Shown piece by piece: positions 25,771 to 34,951 of a stretch of 64,000 bases of DNA. Every line of letters begins with the position of its first letter. Position 1 is the first letter of the stretch. Location: contig JALHQZ010000001.1 of the NCBI GenBank assembly GCA_022841705.1, positions 1,984,001 to 2,048,000 of the forward strand. The letters run 5' to 3'. The DNA comes from Pirellulales bacterium. Lineage in GTDB: Bacteria; Planctomycetota; Planctomycetia; Pirellulales; Lacipirellulaceae. Under the pieces are notes generated by a model that worked only from the letters and a program-made list of their open reading frames with translations, was not told where the DNA came from and did not search any database. Position numbers and translations under genes: made by a program.

Positions 25771-26817
25771 ATGTCGTCTGCAGTAAATCGCCGTGAGTTT
25801 CTCCGCACCTCGACTGCCGCAGCGGCCAGTATGGCGCTGTCCGCCAACAGTGCAGCGGCTGAATCGGTAGCTGAGAAACAGGATCGCGCGCAGATCGCCA
25901 TCACGCTCGATTTGGAGATGGCGCGTAACTTTCCGAATTGGACCGATACGCATTGGGATTATGAGAAAGGGAACCTCACCGAGCCCGTTAAGCAGTACAC
26001 GGTCGACGCGTGCAAACGGGTCAAGGCGCGGGGCGGTCGGATTCACACCTTCGTAGTGGGCCGGGTGCTGGAACAGTCGAATGTGGATTGGCTCGCCGAA
26101 ATCGCCGCCGAAGGGCATCCGATTGGCAATCACACGTATGATCACGTTTACCTGCTCGCCGCATCGCCAGCCGAGCTGCAATTTCGCTTTCAGCGGGCGC
26201 CGTGGCTCATTGCCGGCCGACAGCTTCCGGAAGTGATTCGCGAAAACATTCAGCTCACAAATGTTGCCTTGAAAGAGCGCCTTGGCGTGGAAGTGAACGG
26301 CTTCCGCACGCCGGGCGGTTTCGCGACAGGGCTGGAAGGTCGCGAGGACATTCAGCACATGCTGCTCGGCCTGGGGTTCAACTGGGTCAGCGCGAAGTAT
26401 CCTCCGCATGATATCGTCGATGTCCACGCCACGAGCGAAGGCCCCAGCGAGAATACCCTCGCCAGCATTTTGAGCGCTCAACCGGCCGCGCAGCCGACGC
26501 TCTATCCCACCGGCCTCGTAGAAATACCGATGAGCCCGATCAGCGACATCGGCGCGTTTCGCAACGGGCGCTGGCAACTTGACGACTTTCTCGCCATCAC
26601 GCGGCGCGAAATCGAGTGGGCGATCAAGAACCGCGCGACGTTTGATTTTCTCGCCCATCCTTCGTGTCTCGGCGTCGTTGATCCCCAGTTCAAGACGCTC
26701 GATTTGATTTGCGAGCTGGTCGAGAAATCGAACGGCGCTGCCGAGCTGGTCACGCTTGATCAAATTGCCGCTAAAGTCCAGGCCCAATCGTCAACGAAAT
26801 CCGCACCAAAGCCATGA
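25771..26817 (+). CDS. Tat-exported polysaccharide deacetylase (NodB-like)
   Basis: 348 residues from the ATG at 25771, which is preceded by GAGGTGAACCCG. A Tat leader (VNRREFLRTSTAAAASMAL) leads into a NodB-type domain: AITLDLEMARN (the first Asp of the TFDD-type motif), GHPIGNHTYDHVYL (H-S/T-x-x-H metal motif), FRTPGGFATG, and a C-terminal DFLAHPSCLG that supplies the last His. Such enzymes remove N- or O-acetyl groups from chitin, peptidoglycan, poly-GlcNAc or xylan. An N-acetylated glycan fits the NagA-like gene elsewhere in the island. It overlaps the next gene by four bases (ATGATGA). Confidence 0.88.
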   Translation: MSSAVNRREFLRTSTAAAASMALSANSAAAESVAEKQDRAQIAITLDLEMARNFPNWTDTHWDYEKGNLTEPVKQYTVDACKRVKARGGRIHTFVVGRVLEQSNVDWLAEIAAEGHPIGNHTYDHVYLLAASPAELQFRFQRAPWLIAGRQLPEVIRENIQLTNVALKERLGVEVNGFRTPGGFATGLEGREDIQHMLLGLGFNWVSAKYPPHDIVDVHATSEGPSENTLASILSAQPAAQPTLYPTGLVEIPMSPISDIGAFRNGRWQLDDFLAITRREIEWAIKNRATFDFLAHPSCLGVVDPQFKTLDLICELVEKSNGAAELVTLDQIAAKVQAQSSTKSAPKP

Positions 26818-29800
26818 TGATCCGACTGATTACGATTGCTGCCGCGATGTTTTGCTGTGCGACTTGTTCGCCGTTGCTGGCCCAGGGCTACGCACCGAGC
26901 GAAGCCGAACAGCATCTCACGGCGATGGAGGGCGTGAAGGTAAAACTGTTCGCGTCTGAGCCCGAAGTTCGGCAAGCCATCTTCGTGAAGTGCGACGACC
27001 GCGGCCGGCTGTGGACGATTCAGTATTTGCAGTACCCGAATCCGGCGGGCCTCAAGCGCGTGAAGGTCGATCGCTGGTCGCGGACCGTGTACGACCGAGT
27101 TCCGGAGCCGCCGCCGAAGGGGCCGCGCGGCGCCGATCGCATTACGATTCTTGCCGATACCGATGGCGACGGCCGCGCAGATGAGGCGAAAGACTTTCTT
27201 GACGGCATGAATCTGGTGACCGGCGTCGAGTTCGGCCACGGCGGAGTGTATGTGCTGCAAGTGCCATATCTGCTGTTCTATCCCGACCGTAATCGCGATG
27301 ATGTTCCCGATGGCGACCCGGAAGTGCTTCTCTCCGGATTCGGGATGGAAGATGCGCAGTCGGCGGCGAACCATCTGACGTGGGGGCCGGACGGCTGGCT
27401 GTATGGCGCGAACGGCAGCACCTCAACGTGCAACATCCGCGGAATTGAGTTTCAACAAGGGTGCTGGCGATATCACCCGGTGACCAAGGAGTTCGAGCTC
27501 TTCTGCGAAGGGGGGCTCAACTGTTACGGCCTCACGTTCGACGCAAATGGCGAGCTTTTTTATTCAACCAACGGCGGGCCATTCGTGCATGCGGTGCAAG
27601 GCGGCTACTTCTACAAGAGTTTTGGCAAGCACGGCCCGCTACACAATTTGTTCGCGTACCATTACTTCCCGCAGCAGGAGTGTGACCAAGTGCCGGGTGG
27701 TCCGCCGACGGGGGGAACAATCTATCTAGCGGACGCGTTGCCGAAGGAACTGCGCGGAACGTTTGTGGCGGGAAATTTTCTCGGGCACACGGTTTCATTT
27801 TGGAAGCTGGAGCCAAAGGGGAGCGCGTTTCGCGCAACGTACGGCGGTGTTGTGTTCGACACCAAAGACACGTGGAGTGGACCCACCGATTTTTGCGTCG
27901 GCCCCGATGGCGCCGGCTATGTGAGCGATTTCTACGATCAACGCACCGCGCATCCTGATCCGGACGCCAATTGGGACCGCTCGAACGGCCGCATTTATCG
28001 CATCGAGCCGAGCGCCGGAGTCAATCACACTCCGGTCGATGTGGCGGCGCTATCGTCTGATGAGCTTGTTGATCGACTTGGCGACGAGAACCAATGGTAC
28101 GCTGATCGCGCGCGAGTTGAACTTGCCAAGCGTAAGGACCAAGCGGTTGCGGCTCGTTTAAAAGAAATGGCGCTGCAGTCGGACGATAATCATCTCGCGC
28201 TCGAAGGATTGTGGGGGCTGAACGTGACGGCGGGGCTCGATGACAAGACCGCCATTGAGTTGCTTGGGCATCCGTATCATTACGTTCGGTTCTGGACCGT
28301 CCGATTACTTGGTGATCGCAAAGAAGTGTCGGCCGAGGTGATGGAGCGACTCGCACAGCTTGCGCAGGACGAGGAGAGCCCCGTCGTGCTAGCGCAGGTT
28401 GCGGCGGCGGCGAAACGCTTGCGGGGTTCGCAAGGTTTGCCGCTGGTGATGGCTCTGCTTGATCGCGAAGCGGGGGCCGATGATCCGCGCGTGCCGTGGC
28501 TGGTGTGGTGGGCGATTGAAGATAAAGCGATGAGCGAATCGCCGCTGCTGGTCAGCGAGTTCAGCCGGCCCGCGCATTGGTCGCGAACTATGTGGCGGGA
28601 AAATGGATTGCGACTCTTGCGGCGCTGGGCGGCAGACGGTTCGGCCGACGGTTACGCCGCTTGCAATCAGTTGCTGTGTTCGGCGCCGAAAGAGCATGAG
28701 CAAGCGGCGTTTGAAGCGGTTCGGCAAGGATTGGCCGAACGCTCGCAGGGCTACGAGGAAATCACGCAGGGCGACTTGTTCACCGCGGTGGCGGCCGAGC
28801 CGAGCGCGACGATCAAGCGGAGCAAACGCGAGTTCCAACCGATCTCGTCGGATCTAACGGCCACGTTGCTGAAGCATTGGCGGAGCGCGCCGCAAGACTT
28901 CACTGCGCTTGAACTGGCGCTGCGCACGGAGAACACCGAGGCGGCCAATTACTTTCGCGAACGATTTGCCAGCGTTGAGACGCCGCCCGCCGAGCGGACG
29001 GAGCTGCTGAAATTGGTGAGTGAGTTCGGCAGCGCGGACTTTGTACCGCCGCTGCTCGCGCTGGTAACGCCAACATCACCGCCGGAGATCTTGCAGGCTG
29101 CGCTCAGTGCGCTCGCGCGGTACGATCGGCCGGAGATCGCGGAGCAGTTGCTCGGCAAGTACAAGGACTTTGGCGGCGACTTGCGCTCGACGGTTCGCGG
29201 CGTACTCTTCGGGCGGCCGGCTTCAACGCTCGCTTTTTTGCAGCGGGTTGATGCGGGCGAGTTTCCCAAGGAAGAAATTTCCATCGAGCAGTTGAGGCCA
29301 CTTGCCAATCACCATTCGGAAGAAATCGACGCACTGGTTCGGAAGCACTGGGGGAACATCGGCCCCGGCACGCCCGAAGAAAAATTGGCGACCATGCGGC
29401 GGTTCAGCAACGACTTGCGGGCCGGCGTGGGTGATCCGGAGAATGGCAAAGTGCTCTTCACAAAACACTGTGCGGTGTGTCACCAACTGCACGGCGCCGG
29501 GGAAAAAATTGGGCCTGACCTGACCACTGCGAACCGGAAAGATCAAGCGGCACTGCTGGCAAACTTGGTCGATCCAAGTGCCGTGATTCGCACCGAGTAT
29601 CTGCCATATGTGGTGGTCACGATGTCGGGCCAAGTGGTCTCCGGCATCATCAGCGAACAGGATGCCGCTTCAGTGACGCTGATCACTACGGAAAAGAAGA
29701 AGATCAAAATCCTGCGCGATGAGATCGACGAAATGAGCGAGTCCAATGTTTCGATCATGCCCGAGAAGCAATTGGAGACGCTCACTCCGCAGGAACTGCG

Positions 29801-29828
29801 CGATCTGTTTAGCTACCTGAGTCGTTAA
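26814..29828 (+). CDS. PVC-type dehydrogenase with HEAT repeats and C-terminal cytochrome c domain
   Basis: 1004 residues with a signal peptide. Residues about 30-410 form a soluble-sugar-dehydrogenase-like propeller (GVKVKLFASEPEVRQ, ILADTDGDGRADEAKDF, HLTWGPDGWLYGANG, CVGPDGAGYVSDFYD). HEAT-like repeats occupy about 420-840. A heme-binding domain of the Pirellula/Verrucomicrobium type closes the protein, with C-x-x-C-H at 886-890 (CAVCHQ), then KIGPDLTTANR and VVVTMSGQVVSGIISEQ. The layout predicts periplasmic oxidation of a sugar or alcohol with electron transfer to the covalent heme. It is the last gene of the six-gene operon. A second protein of the same layout is at 41558-44560. Confidence 0.88.
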   Translation: MMIRLITIAAAMFCCATCSPLLAQGYAPSEAEQHLTAMEGVKVKLFASEPEVRQAIFVKCDDRGRLWTIQYLQYPNPAGLKRVKVDRWSRTVYDRVPEPPPKGPRGADRITILADTDGDGRADEAKDFLDGMNLVTGVEFGHGGVYVLQVPYLLFYPDRNRDDVPDGDPEVLLSGFGMEDAQSAANHLTWGPDGWLYGANGSTSTCNIRGIEFQQGCWRYHPVTKEFELFCEGGLNCYGLTFDANGELFYSTNGGPFVHAVQGGYFYKSFGKHGPLHNLFAYHYFPQQECDQVPGGPPTGGTIYLADALPKELRGTFVAGNFLGHTVSFWKLEPKGSAFRATYGGVVFDTKDTWSGPTDFCVGPDGAGYVSDFYDQRTAHPDPDANWDRSNGRIYRIEPSAGVNHTPVDVAALSSDELVDRLGDENQWYADRARVELAKRKDQAVAARLKEMALQSDDNHLALEGLWGLNVTAGLDDKTAIELLGHPYHYVRFWTVRLLGDRKEVSAEVMERLAQLAQDEESPVVLAQVAAAAKRLRGSQGLPLVMALLDREAGADDPRVPWLVWWAIEDKAMSESPLLVSEFSRPAHWSRTMWRENGLRLLRRWAADGSADGYAACNQLLCSAPKEHEQAAFEAVRQGLAERSQGYEEITQGDLFTAVAAEPSATIKRSKREFQPISSDLTATLLKHWRSAPQDFTALELALRTENTEAANYFRERFASVETPPAERTELLKLVSEFGSADFVPPLLALVTPTSPPEILQAALSALARYDRPEIAEQLLGKYKDFGGDLRSTVRGVLFGRPASTLAFLQRVDAGEFPKEEISIEQLRPLANHHSEEIDALVRKHWGNIGPGTPEEKLATMRRFSNDLRAGVGDPENGKVLFTKHCAVCHQLHGAGEKIGPDLTTANRKDQAALLANLVDPSAVIRTEYLPYVVVTMSGQVVSGIISEQDAASVTLITTEKKKIKILRDEIDEMSESNVSIMPEKQLETLTPQELRDLFSYLSR

Positions 29829-29848
29829 CACAACGGCCGACTGAGCGG

Positions 29849-29876
29849 CTGGGGTCGGCGCGTTAGCCAACCCCAG
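29849..29876. repeat. Hairpin between convergent genes
   Basis: CTGGGGT (29849-29855) pairs with ACCCCAG (29870-29876) around a 14-base loop that can pair further (GGC/GCC). No T-run follows on the plus strand, so it may be a REP-like element or a weak bidirectional terminator. The rest of 29829-30081 shows no gene. Confidence 0.4.
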
Positions 29877-30081
29877 TTGTGGTAAGCTGGACTCATCAGC
29901 CGCTGAGGTCGCGACTCCAATCCCCCCCACAACGTGCGGCTATCCGCAGATTTTGGGCCACTCTGTGGTAAAGAATGGGCAGGACATTTGCCACGGGCGC
30001 CACATTGCCACAAATCAGTGCGGTTGAGCGCAAACTTCGCGGGTAAGTACCCGCTGGAGGTGGATCAACGGCGCGGTCGCG

Positions 30082-30834
30082 TTACACGATGCCGTGATCC
30101 GCCGTTAAGTAGACGGCCGACTTCAGGTGAAACAGCATTGCGGCCGAAGCGGTTTCGGCGTCCCGGCGCTCGAGCGCTTGCAGGATGATGAGGTGTTCGC
30201 GGTAGCCGATTTCCAGGTTGGCCGGGTTCGGCTCGGCGGCGCCGTAGGAGATGCGTTTGAAACTCCAGCAGCGGTAGAGTGTGGTGCGGAGCGGCAGGTT
30301 GCCGCACGAATCGGCGATGGCGAGGTGCAGCGCGTAGTCAAACTGCCGAGCGGCGGTGGTCCAATCGCGGTCGGGCCCCGGCTTGGCGAGGTCGGCGAGT
30401 TGGCGGAGTTTGGCGAGTTGTTGGTCGGTGATTTGCGCCGCGGCGAGGGCGGCGGCGCGGGGTTCGAGCATTTCCCGCAGTTGGTGAATTTGAATGAGCC
30501 AATTCTCGGCGCCTTCGCGGACGACGGCGCGGCGGTTCCGCTCTTTCTGGAAAATGCCGTCGGCGACGAGCCGATCAAGCGCCGCGACAACCGGGGTGCG
30601 GCTCACGCCAAGTTCACGGGCGAGGTCGGTGCTCGTGAGAATGGCCCCGCTGGCAAGCTCGCCGTGGATGATTTTCAGCAGGATGGCCGCGTAAACCTCG
30701 TCGACGGAGGAGAGCTCCTGTGGATCCTCGGGCCAGATGGCAGCGCCGTTGGAACTGTCCATCTCGCCGGTTTCATCGTCGGAATTGGGACGGGCAGCGC
30801 TGGTTTCCATAAGGCGATCAAGGTCCTGTTGCAA
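30082..30834 (-). CDS. GntR family transcriptional regulator with FCD domain; candidate repressor of the island
   Basis: 250 residues. An N-terminal extension of about 40 acidic residues precedes the winged helix (VYAAILLKIIHGELASG, TSTDLARELGVSRTPVVAAL, DRLVADGIFQ), followed by an all-helical FCD ligand domain (LREMLEPRAAALAA, FDYALHLAIADSCGN, YREHLIILQALERRD, AAMLFHLKSAV). The Asp and His residues that bind metal in FCD proteins are in FDYALH, REH and FHL. FCD regulators usually sense sugar acids or other carboxylates. It is divergent from the eight-gene operon, and two copies of the island palindrome lie between them, so it is probably autoregulated. The palindrome centre (GTG-N-AT-N-CAC) is compatible with GntR-type GTATAC-like sites. 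Confidence 0.9.
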   Translation of the reverse strand: MQQDLDRLMETSAARPNSDDETGEMDSSNGAAIWPEDPQELSSVDEVYAAILLKIIHGELASGAILTSTDLARELGVSRTPVVAALDRLVADGIFQKERNRRAVVREGAENWLIQIHQLREMLEPRAAALAAAQITDQQLAKLRQLADLAKPGPDRDWTTAARQFDYALHLAIADSCGNLPLRTTLYRCWSFKRISYGAAEPNPANLEIGYREHLIILQALERRDAETASAAMLFHLKSAVYLTADHGIV

Positions 30835-30880
30835 TTGGCCGCTGAATTATGCGACCCGCATCGGGCTCCGCAACTAAATT

Positions 30881-30894
30881 AAGTGCATACAGAA
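30881..30894 (-). promoter_or_regulatory. GntR-type operator of the regulator gene
   Basis: AAGTGCATACAG, core TGCATACA at 30884-30891, lies about 50 bases upstream of the regulator's start on the opposite strand. It is 63 bases (about six turns) from the operator of the divergent operon. Confidence 0.55.
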
Positions 30895-30917
30895 AACACT
30901 GAATTTGGCCAAAAGCA

Positions 30918-30958
30918 TTGACATGAGGCCGATTTGTTGATAAAAGTGAATACACTTT
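30918..30958 (+). promoter_or_regulatory. Promoter and GntR-type operator of the 31142-39908 operon
   Basis: TTGACA (30918-30923) with ATAAAA (30940-30945) as -10 after a 16-base spacer. AAAGTGAATACACTTT follows at once (core 30947-30954), the most symmetric copy of the palindrome in the window. The operator touches the -10 box and covers the predicted start. Confidence 0.65.
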
Positions 30959-31141
30959 CCTGTTCGCCAGCGTTATATTGAGCACTCACGTACAAAGTCG
31001 GTCCTTGCCGATTGTTCGTTCGCGAGAGTTTTGCGCTGGCCGAATTCCGAAGTGTAAACGCTCAAGGGATCGGTAACCAGGCCGTAGCAATTGTGACAGG
31101 CGGCGCCTCGCCTTCAAACGTCCCGCAGACAGAGTTGTCCC

Positions 31142-32194
31142 ATGCCCCGACTCTCGACGAACTACCTAGTGAAGCCTGCGGATCGACCTCACTCGCGTGG
31201 GTTCACGCTGGTAGAACTGCTGGTGGTGATCGCGATCATCGGCATTCTGGTCGCGCTGCTGTTGCCGGCCGTACAGGCCGCGCGCGAAGCGGCGCGGCGT
31301 TCGCAATGCATGAATAACCTCAAGCAGTTTGGGCTGGGCTTTCACAACTATCACTCGGCGCAAAACAAATTCCCTGCGGGTTGGGTCGAAGACAATCGAC
31401 CCACTCGAGCTGATCGTCTGCCGAACTTTTTGTGGGGCGCCATCTTGTTACCTCAATTGGAGGAACAAGCGCTGTTCGACCAGTTGGATTTCGAAAAGAA
31501 ATCGACGCATGGAACTCCCGGCGGGGTGATCGAAAACATCGATCTGATCGGCACGCCGCTCGGCATTTACCGCTGTCCTTCGGACCAAGCAGAGTCTGGC
31601 ACGCAGGAGATCGCCGGGAATGGGAGCTTCACTCCCTTCATTCCGGCGCTGGCGATCTCGAACTACGTGGCGAGCGGTACGAGTTGTCTGGTTTGCAACT
31701 ACGGACAAGTGCCGGACACTTCCGACGGCGGGGGAAGCACGCTGGCCTATTGCCGAGAGCTGCCAACCAATGCCCCGCTAAAGAAAATGACCAAGCAAAA
31801 CGGCGCCCTGTTTCGCAATAGCGAAACATCGCTCAAGGACATCACCGATGGATCCTCACATTCGTTTCTGATCGGTGAACGTCGCTCGGGCGAGGTCACT
31901 TTGGGCAATGGGAATACCTATCGCTATCAGTCTTTTTGGCCAACCTTGCCGGGCCCCAGCAGCAATCAGCAGGCGTGTTACGCGGGCCTGGCGATTGCCG
32001 CGACCCGATTTGAACAGGCACTGTCCGCGCCGATGATTAATGGTCATCCGTTCGGTTTCGCCAGCGAACATGCCGGCGGCGTGCAGGTGGCGTACTGCGA
32101 TGGCTCGGCCCGGTTTTTGACGAGTGACATTGATGAATTCACGGTGGAGTATCTGGTGCGAATCGCTGATGGAGAAGTGCCAGGTCCGCATTGA
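31142..32194 (+). CDS. DUF1559 prepilin-type protein
   Basis: 350 residues. It has the prepilin leader and N-methylation motif [20 protein letters not shown], the [19 protein letters not shown] helix, a cysteine-containing DUF1559 globular part (IYRCPSDQAESG) and the H-x-G-G motif SEHAGGVQVAYCDGSARFL. These pseudopilin-like proteins are hugely expanded in planctomycetes; their exact job at the cell surface is unknown. Here it opens an eight-gene catabolic operon under the island operator, with a lipoprotein gene seven bases behind. ATG 31142 is 30 residues upstream of the hydrophobic segment. Confidence 0.9.
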   Translation: MPRLSTNYLVKPADRPHSRGFTLVELLVVIAIIGILVALLLPAVQAAREAARRSQCMNNLKQFGLGFHNYHSAQNKFPAGWVEDNRPTRADRLPNFLWGAILLPQLEEQALFDQLDFEKKSTHGTPGGVIENIDLIGTPLGIYRCPSDQAESGTQEIAGNGSFTPFIPALAISNYVASGTSCLVCNYGQVPDTSDGGGSTLAYCRELPTNAPLKKMTKQNGALFRNSETSLKDITDGSSHSFLIGERRSGEVTLGNGNTYRYQSFWPTLPGPSSNQQACYAGLAIAATRFEQALSAPMINGHPFGFASEHAGGVQVAYCDGSARFLTSDIDEFTVEYLVRIADGEVPGPH

Positions 32195-32201
32195 ACCGCC
32201 C

Positions 32202-32672
32202 ATGAATCGAGTCAACTTTCGAAATGGCGACCGGTGCCGCTGCGGAAACGCTGGCGTGCTTGCCGCGCTGTTGGCGCTGACCGCATTGGCCGGCTGCGGC
32301 CAATCGCTTCCGCCGCGCGCGGTGGTGAGCGGTTCGGTCACGTACAAGGGTAAGCCGGTCGAGTTTGGCGACATTGTGTTCGATCCCCAACGAAAAGACG
32401 CCGGCGGGCAGTTCGCGCAAGGGAAGATTTCGGGCGGCAAGTACGCGTTCGACGCCGCACGAGGGCCCGTCGTCGGAGCGAATCGCGTCCGGATTTACGG
32501 ATACAAGATGACCGGCCGCAAGCGGCTCGACTTGGCGGGACAATCGCTCAGTGAAGCACCGGAGATGGTGAACGAACTGATGCCGTATATTCCGGAGAAG
32601 TTCAATGAAGCGAGCGAACTGACGATTGAAATTAAACCAGGCGAGAACAGCGGCTTAGATTTCAAGCTGTGA
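32202..32672 (+). CDS. Small lipoprotein (transthyretin-like/DUF1559 partner)
   Basis: 156 residues from ATG 32202. It has a lipoprotein signal with lipobox LAGC, then SGSVTYKGKPVEFGDIVFDP, the opening of the small beta-sandwich proteins usually encoded directly behind DUF1559 genes in planctomycetes. The function is unknown; it is probably anchored in a membrane and acts with the pseudopilin. It lies seven bases after its partner. Confidence 0.8.
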   Translation: MNRVNFRNGDRCRCGNAGVLAALLALTALAGCGQSLPPRAVVSGSVTYKGKPVEFGDIVFDPQRKDAGGQFAQGKISGGKYAFDAARGPVVGANRVRIYGYKMTGRKRLDLAGQSLSEAPEMVNELMPYIPEKFNEASELTIEIKPGENSGLDFKL

Positions 32673-32707
32673 CTTCAGGCTGTGATGCATTGCGAAGTAG
32701 CTTAACG

Positions 32708-33850
32708 ATGAAAATTGTCCCTCAGTTCGTCCGGCCCCCAGCCCTGCCGCTGCTGCTCTGCGCGCTAGTATCCGCGTTCGTCGCTAGGGCGGAAGTGCCC
32801 TCGGCCGACGCACAGCCCGGGCGCACGTACTCGAACACGTTGCGAGTGATTGAGAACCCTCCCCCGCTGCTGGCGGACTATCCCGAGTTCTTCGAACCGA
32901 TCGTCGAGGAGCGGCATTACGAAGCGCCGGTGCTGGTGAACGACGAAGGGGCGAATCTTGATGTTCGCGCGTGGCGGTTTTCGTACAACGCGCGCGGCAT
33001 CATCGAAATGCCCAATCGGCTGCGGGCGGTAAACACTGCCGTGATTGTGGTGCATCCGTGGGGAATCGACGATGGACAAGGGTGGCGAACGCCGGAGCCG
33101 GCGGGGGTGGCGGACTTCTGCACGCCAACCAAGAACCACCTTGCCGGACGGCATACGCGCGAGGTGATCGATCCCTTCCTCAAGCGGCTGCGCGAACAGG
33201 TGGGGGTGGTGCTCTATAGTTTGCGGTCGAAGGAGTATCCTGTTCACAAAAAGCTGTACCGCTCGATCCGCCACAACCCTACGGCAGCCGAGCGCGATGA
33301 GGGGCGGCGCGAGTTGGCGAAAATCCTGCACGATTTTGAGTATCGGGGCCAATCGCTGCCGGAGCAACTCGAGCTTTCGACAGATCAACCGGTGAAAGAT
33401 TACTTTCGCCAGTTCCCTGGCCTCGCGTTTGGGCCGGAGTACAACAACGCCGGTTTTTGGGACATGGCGATTCCCGTGACCAGCGACATCACCATGCACC
33501 CGGATGACGTGGTCTTCTACGACGATGACGGCTACCCGGCGCTCCGCGACTTTTTGAAAGCGAACGAGATCCGGCACATTCTGCTGACCGGTTATGCGAC
33601 CGACATGTGCTACTGCCTCACCACGGCGGGGTACAAGAACCTGTCGGCCGATTTTAATGTCTTTCTGGTGGGTGATGCGTCGCTTGCCACCTTCCCGGCC
33701 AATACCACACCCCGCTTTGCCACCAATGCGCACATTTCGTTCGCGGCGCTCAACCAACTGGTGACGCAGTGCTCGTGGGTGCAGCTCGACACCGATGAAC
33801 AGACCGCCGACGCGCGAAAGTTAGCTATTCCCGAACCAATCGCACGATGA
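32708..33850 (+). CDS. Exported isochorismatase-like cysteine hydrolase
   Basis: 380 residues from ATG 32708; a GTG at 32669 overlapping the previous stop is possible but would place the signal peptide (LPLLLCALVSAFVARA) too far in. The central domain has the cysteine-hydrolase features TAVIVVHPWGIDDG (Asp position changed) and ILLTGYATDMCYCLTTAGY, with the nucleophile in TDMCY. The superfamily hydrolyses amides (nicotinamidase, N-carbamoylsarcosine amidase) or vinyl ethers. A periplasmic location is inferred. It overlaps the next gene by four bases. Confidence 0.75.
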   Translation: MKIVPQFVRPPALPLLLCALVSAFVARAEVPSADAQPGRTYSNTLRVIENPPPLLADYPEFFEPIVEERHYEAPVLVNDEGANLDVRAWRFSYNARGIIEMPNRLRAVNTAVIVVHPWGIDDGQGWRTPEPAGVADFCTPTKNHLAGRHTREVIDPFLKRLREQVGVVLYSLRSKEYPVHKKLYRSIRHNPTAAERDEGRRELAKILHDFEYRGQSLPEQLELSTDQPVKDYFRQFPGLAFGPEYNNAGFWDMAIPVTSDITMHPDDVVFYDDDGYPALRDFLKANEIRHILLTGYATDMCYCLTTAGYKNLSADFNVFLVGDASLATFPANTTPRFATNAHISFAALNQLVTQCSWVQLDTDEQTADARKLAIPEPIAR

Positions 33851-34944
33851 ACCAAGCTTCGGACAACACGACGCCGGGCTTCGATCTCGGCCGCACCTCG
33901 AGCGTGCGGTCGATGTTTGTGATGTGGCTTGTGCTGCTGACTCTACTCAGCGGAGTCGAACTGTGCGCTGCCGACAATGCGCAGGTGGCGAATGCTCCGC
34001 TGCGGGTGGGGATCATCGGGCTCGATACGTCGCACGTGATCGCTTTTACGACGCTGCTCAATGCCGAATCCCCGCGTCCCGAGTTCGCGGAGTGCCGAGT
34101 GGTAGCTGCGTATCCCCAAGGAAGCCTGGACATTCTGTCGAGCGTCGAGCGCGTGCCGAAGTACACTGAGGAAGTGCGCAAACTGGGCGTCGAGATCGTT
34201 GATTCGATTCCCGCGCTGCTGGAGCGGGTTGATGTAGTGCTGCTGGAATCGAATGACGGCCGTGTGCATCTGGAACAGGCGATTCCAGTGCTTGAGGCCC
34301 GAAAGCGGATGTTCATCGACAAGCCGATGGCCGGTTCGCTGGCCGACGTAATGGCACTGTTCGAGGTTGCGAGGCGAACCGAGACGCCGATCTTTTCGAC
34401 TTCCGCCCTGCGATACGGCCCCGGCACACAGGCCGCGCGCGAGGGGAAGCTCGGCGAAATCATCGGCTGCGATACCTTCGGCTCGTGCGCTTTGGAGCCG
34501 ACGCATCCCGATTTTTTCTGGTACGGCATCCACGGGGTGGAATCGTTGTTCACGGTGATGGGCCCGGGCTGCGAAAGCGTGTCGCGCACGACGACACCGG
34601 ATTGCGAGTTTGCTGTCGGCGTGTGGAGCGGGGGCCGCGTAGGGACGTTCCGCGGGATGCGCAAAGGGGCTCAGCAGTTTGGCGGAACCGCGTTCGGTGT
34701 GACGGCCAACGGCCCCGCGGGCGAACTGGTAGGGTACGAACCACTGGTGGTGGATATTGTGAAGTTTTTCCGGGGCGCCGAGCCGCCGGTTGATGAAGAG
34801 GAAACACTCGAGGTCTTCGCTTTCATGGAGGCTGCCGACGAAAGCAAACGGTTGGGCGGGCAGCCTGTGGCTCTTGACGACATTATGACCAAGGCGCGGC
34901 AAGCCGCGCAGCAGCGACTCACGGAGAGGTACCCGAAAAGGTAA
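33847..34944 (+). CDS. Gfo/Idh/MocA family oxidoreductase with N-terminal hydrophobic segment
   Basis: 365 residues. A hydrophobic stretch (SMFVMWLVLLTLLSGVELCA, residues 22-41) precedes the Rossmann domain (RVGIIGLDTSHVIAF), suggesting export or membrane anchoring, as often seen for planctomycete Gfo/Idh proteins. FIDKPMAG is the catalytic Lys motif (usually EKP), and YGIHGVESLFTVMG supplies the usual His. The glycine pattern GIIGLDTSH is less typical than GxGxxG. The substrate is unknown. It is coupled by ATGA to the hydrolase gene and followed after seven bases by the aminotransferase gene. Confidence 0.83.
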   Translation: MNQASDNTTPGFDLGRTSSVRSMFVMWLVLLTLLSGVELCAADNAQVANAPLRVGIIGLDTSHVIAFTTLLNAESPRPEFAECRVVAAYPQGSLDILSSVERVPKYTEEVRKLGVEIVDSIPALLERVDVVLLESNDGRVHLEQAIPVLEARKRMFIDKPMAGSLADVMALFEVARRTETPIFSTSALRYGPGTQAAREGKLGEIIGCDTFGSCALEPTHPDFFWYGIHGVESLFTVMGPGCESVSRTTTPDCEFAVGVWSGGRVGTFRGMRKGAQQFGGTAFGVTANGPAGELVGYEPLVVDIVKFFRGAEPPVDEEETLEVFAFMEAADESKRLGGQPVALDDIMTKARQAAQQRLTERYPKR

Positions 34945-34951
34945 TTGACAG

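Noticed and set aside
25618..26787. 389-codon minus-strand frame
   Set aside because: Antisense to the polysaccharide deacetylase, which has clear catalytic motifs and a Tat leader.
32765..33757. 330-codon minus-strand frame
   Set aside because: Antisense to the isochorismatase-like gene, with no signal, domain or ribosome site.
33943..34902. 319-codon minus-strand frame
   Set aside because: Antisense shadow of the second Gfo/Idh gene.
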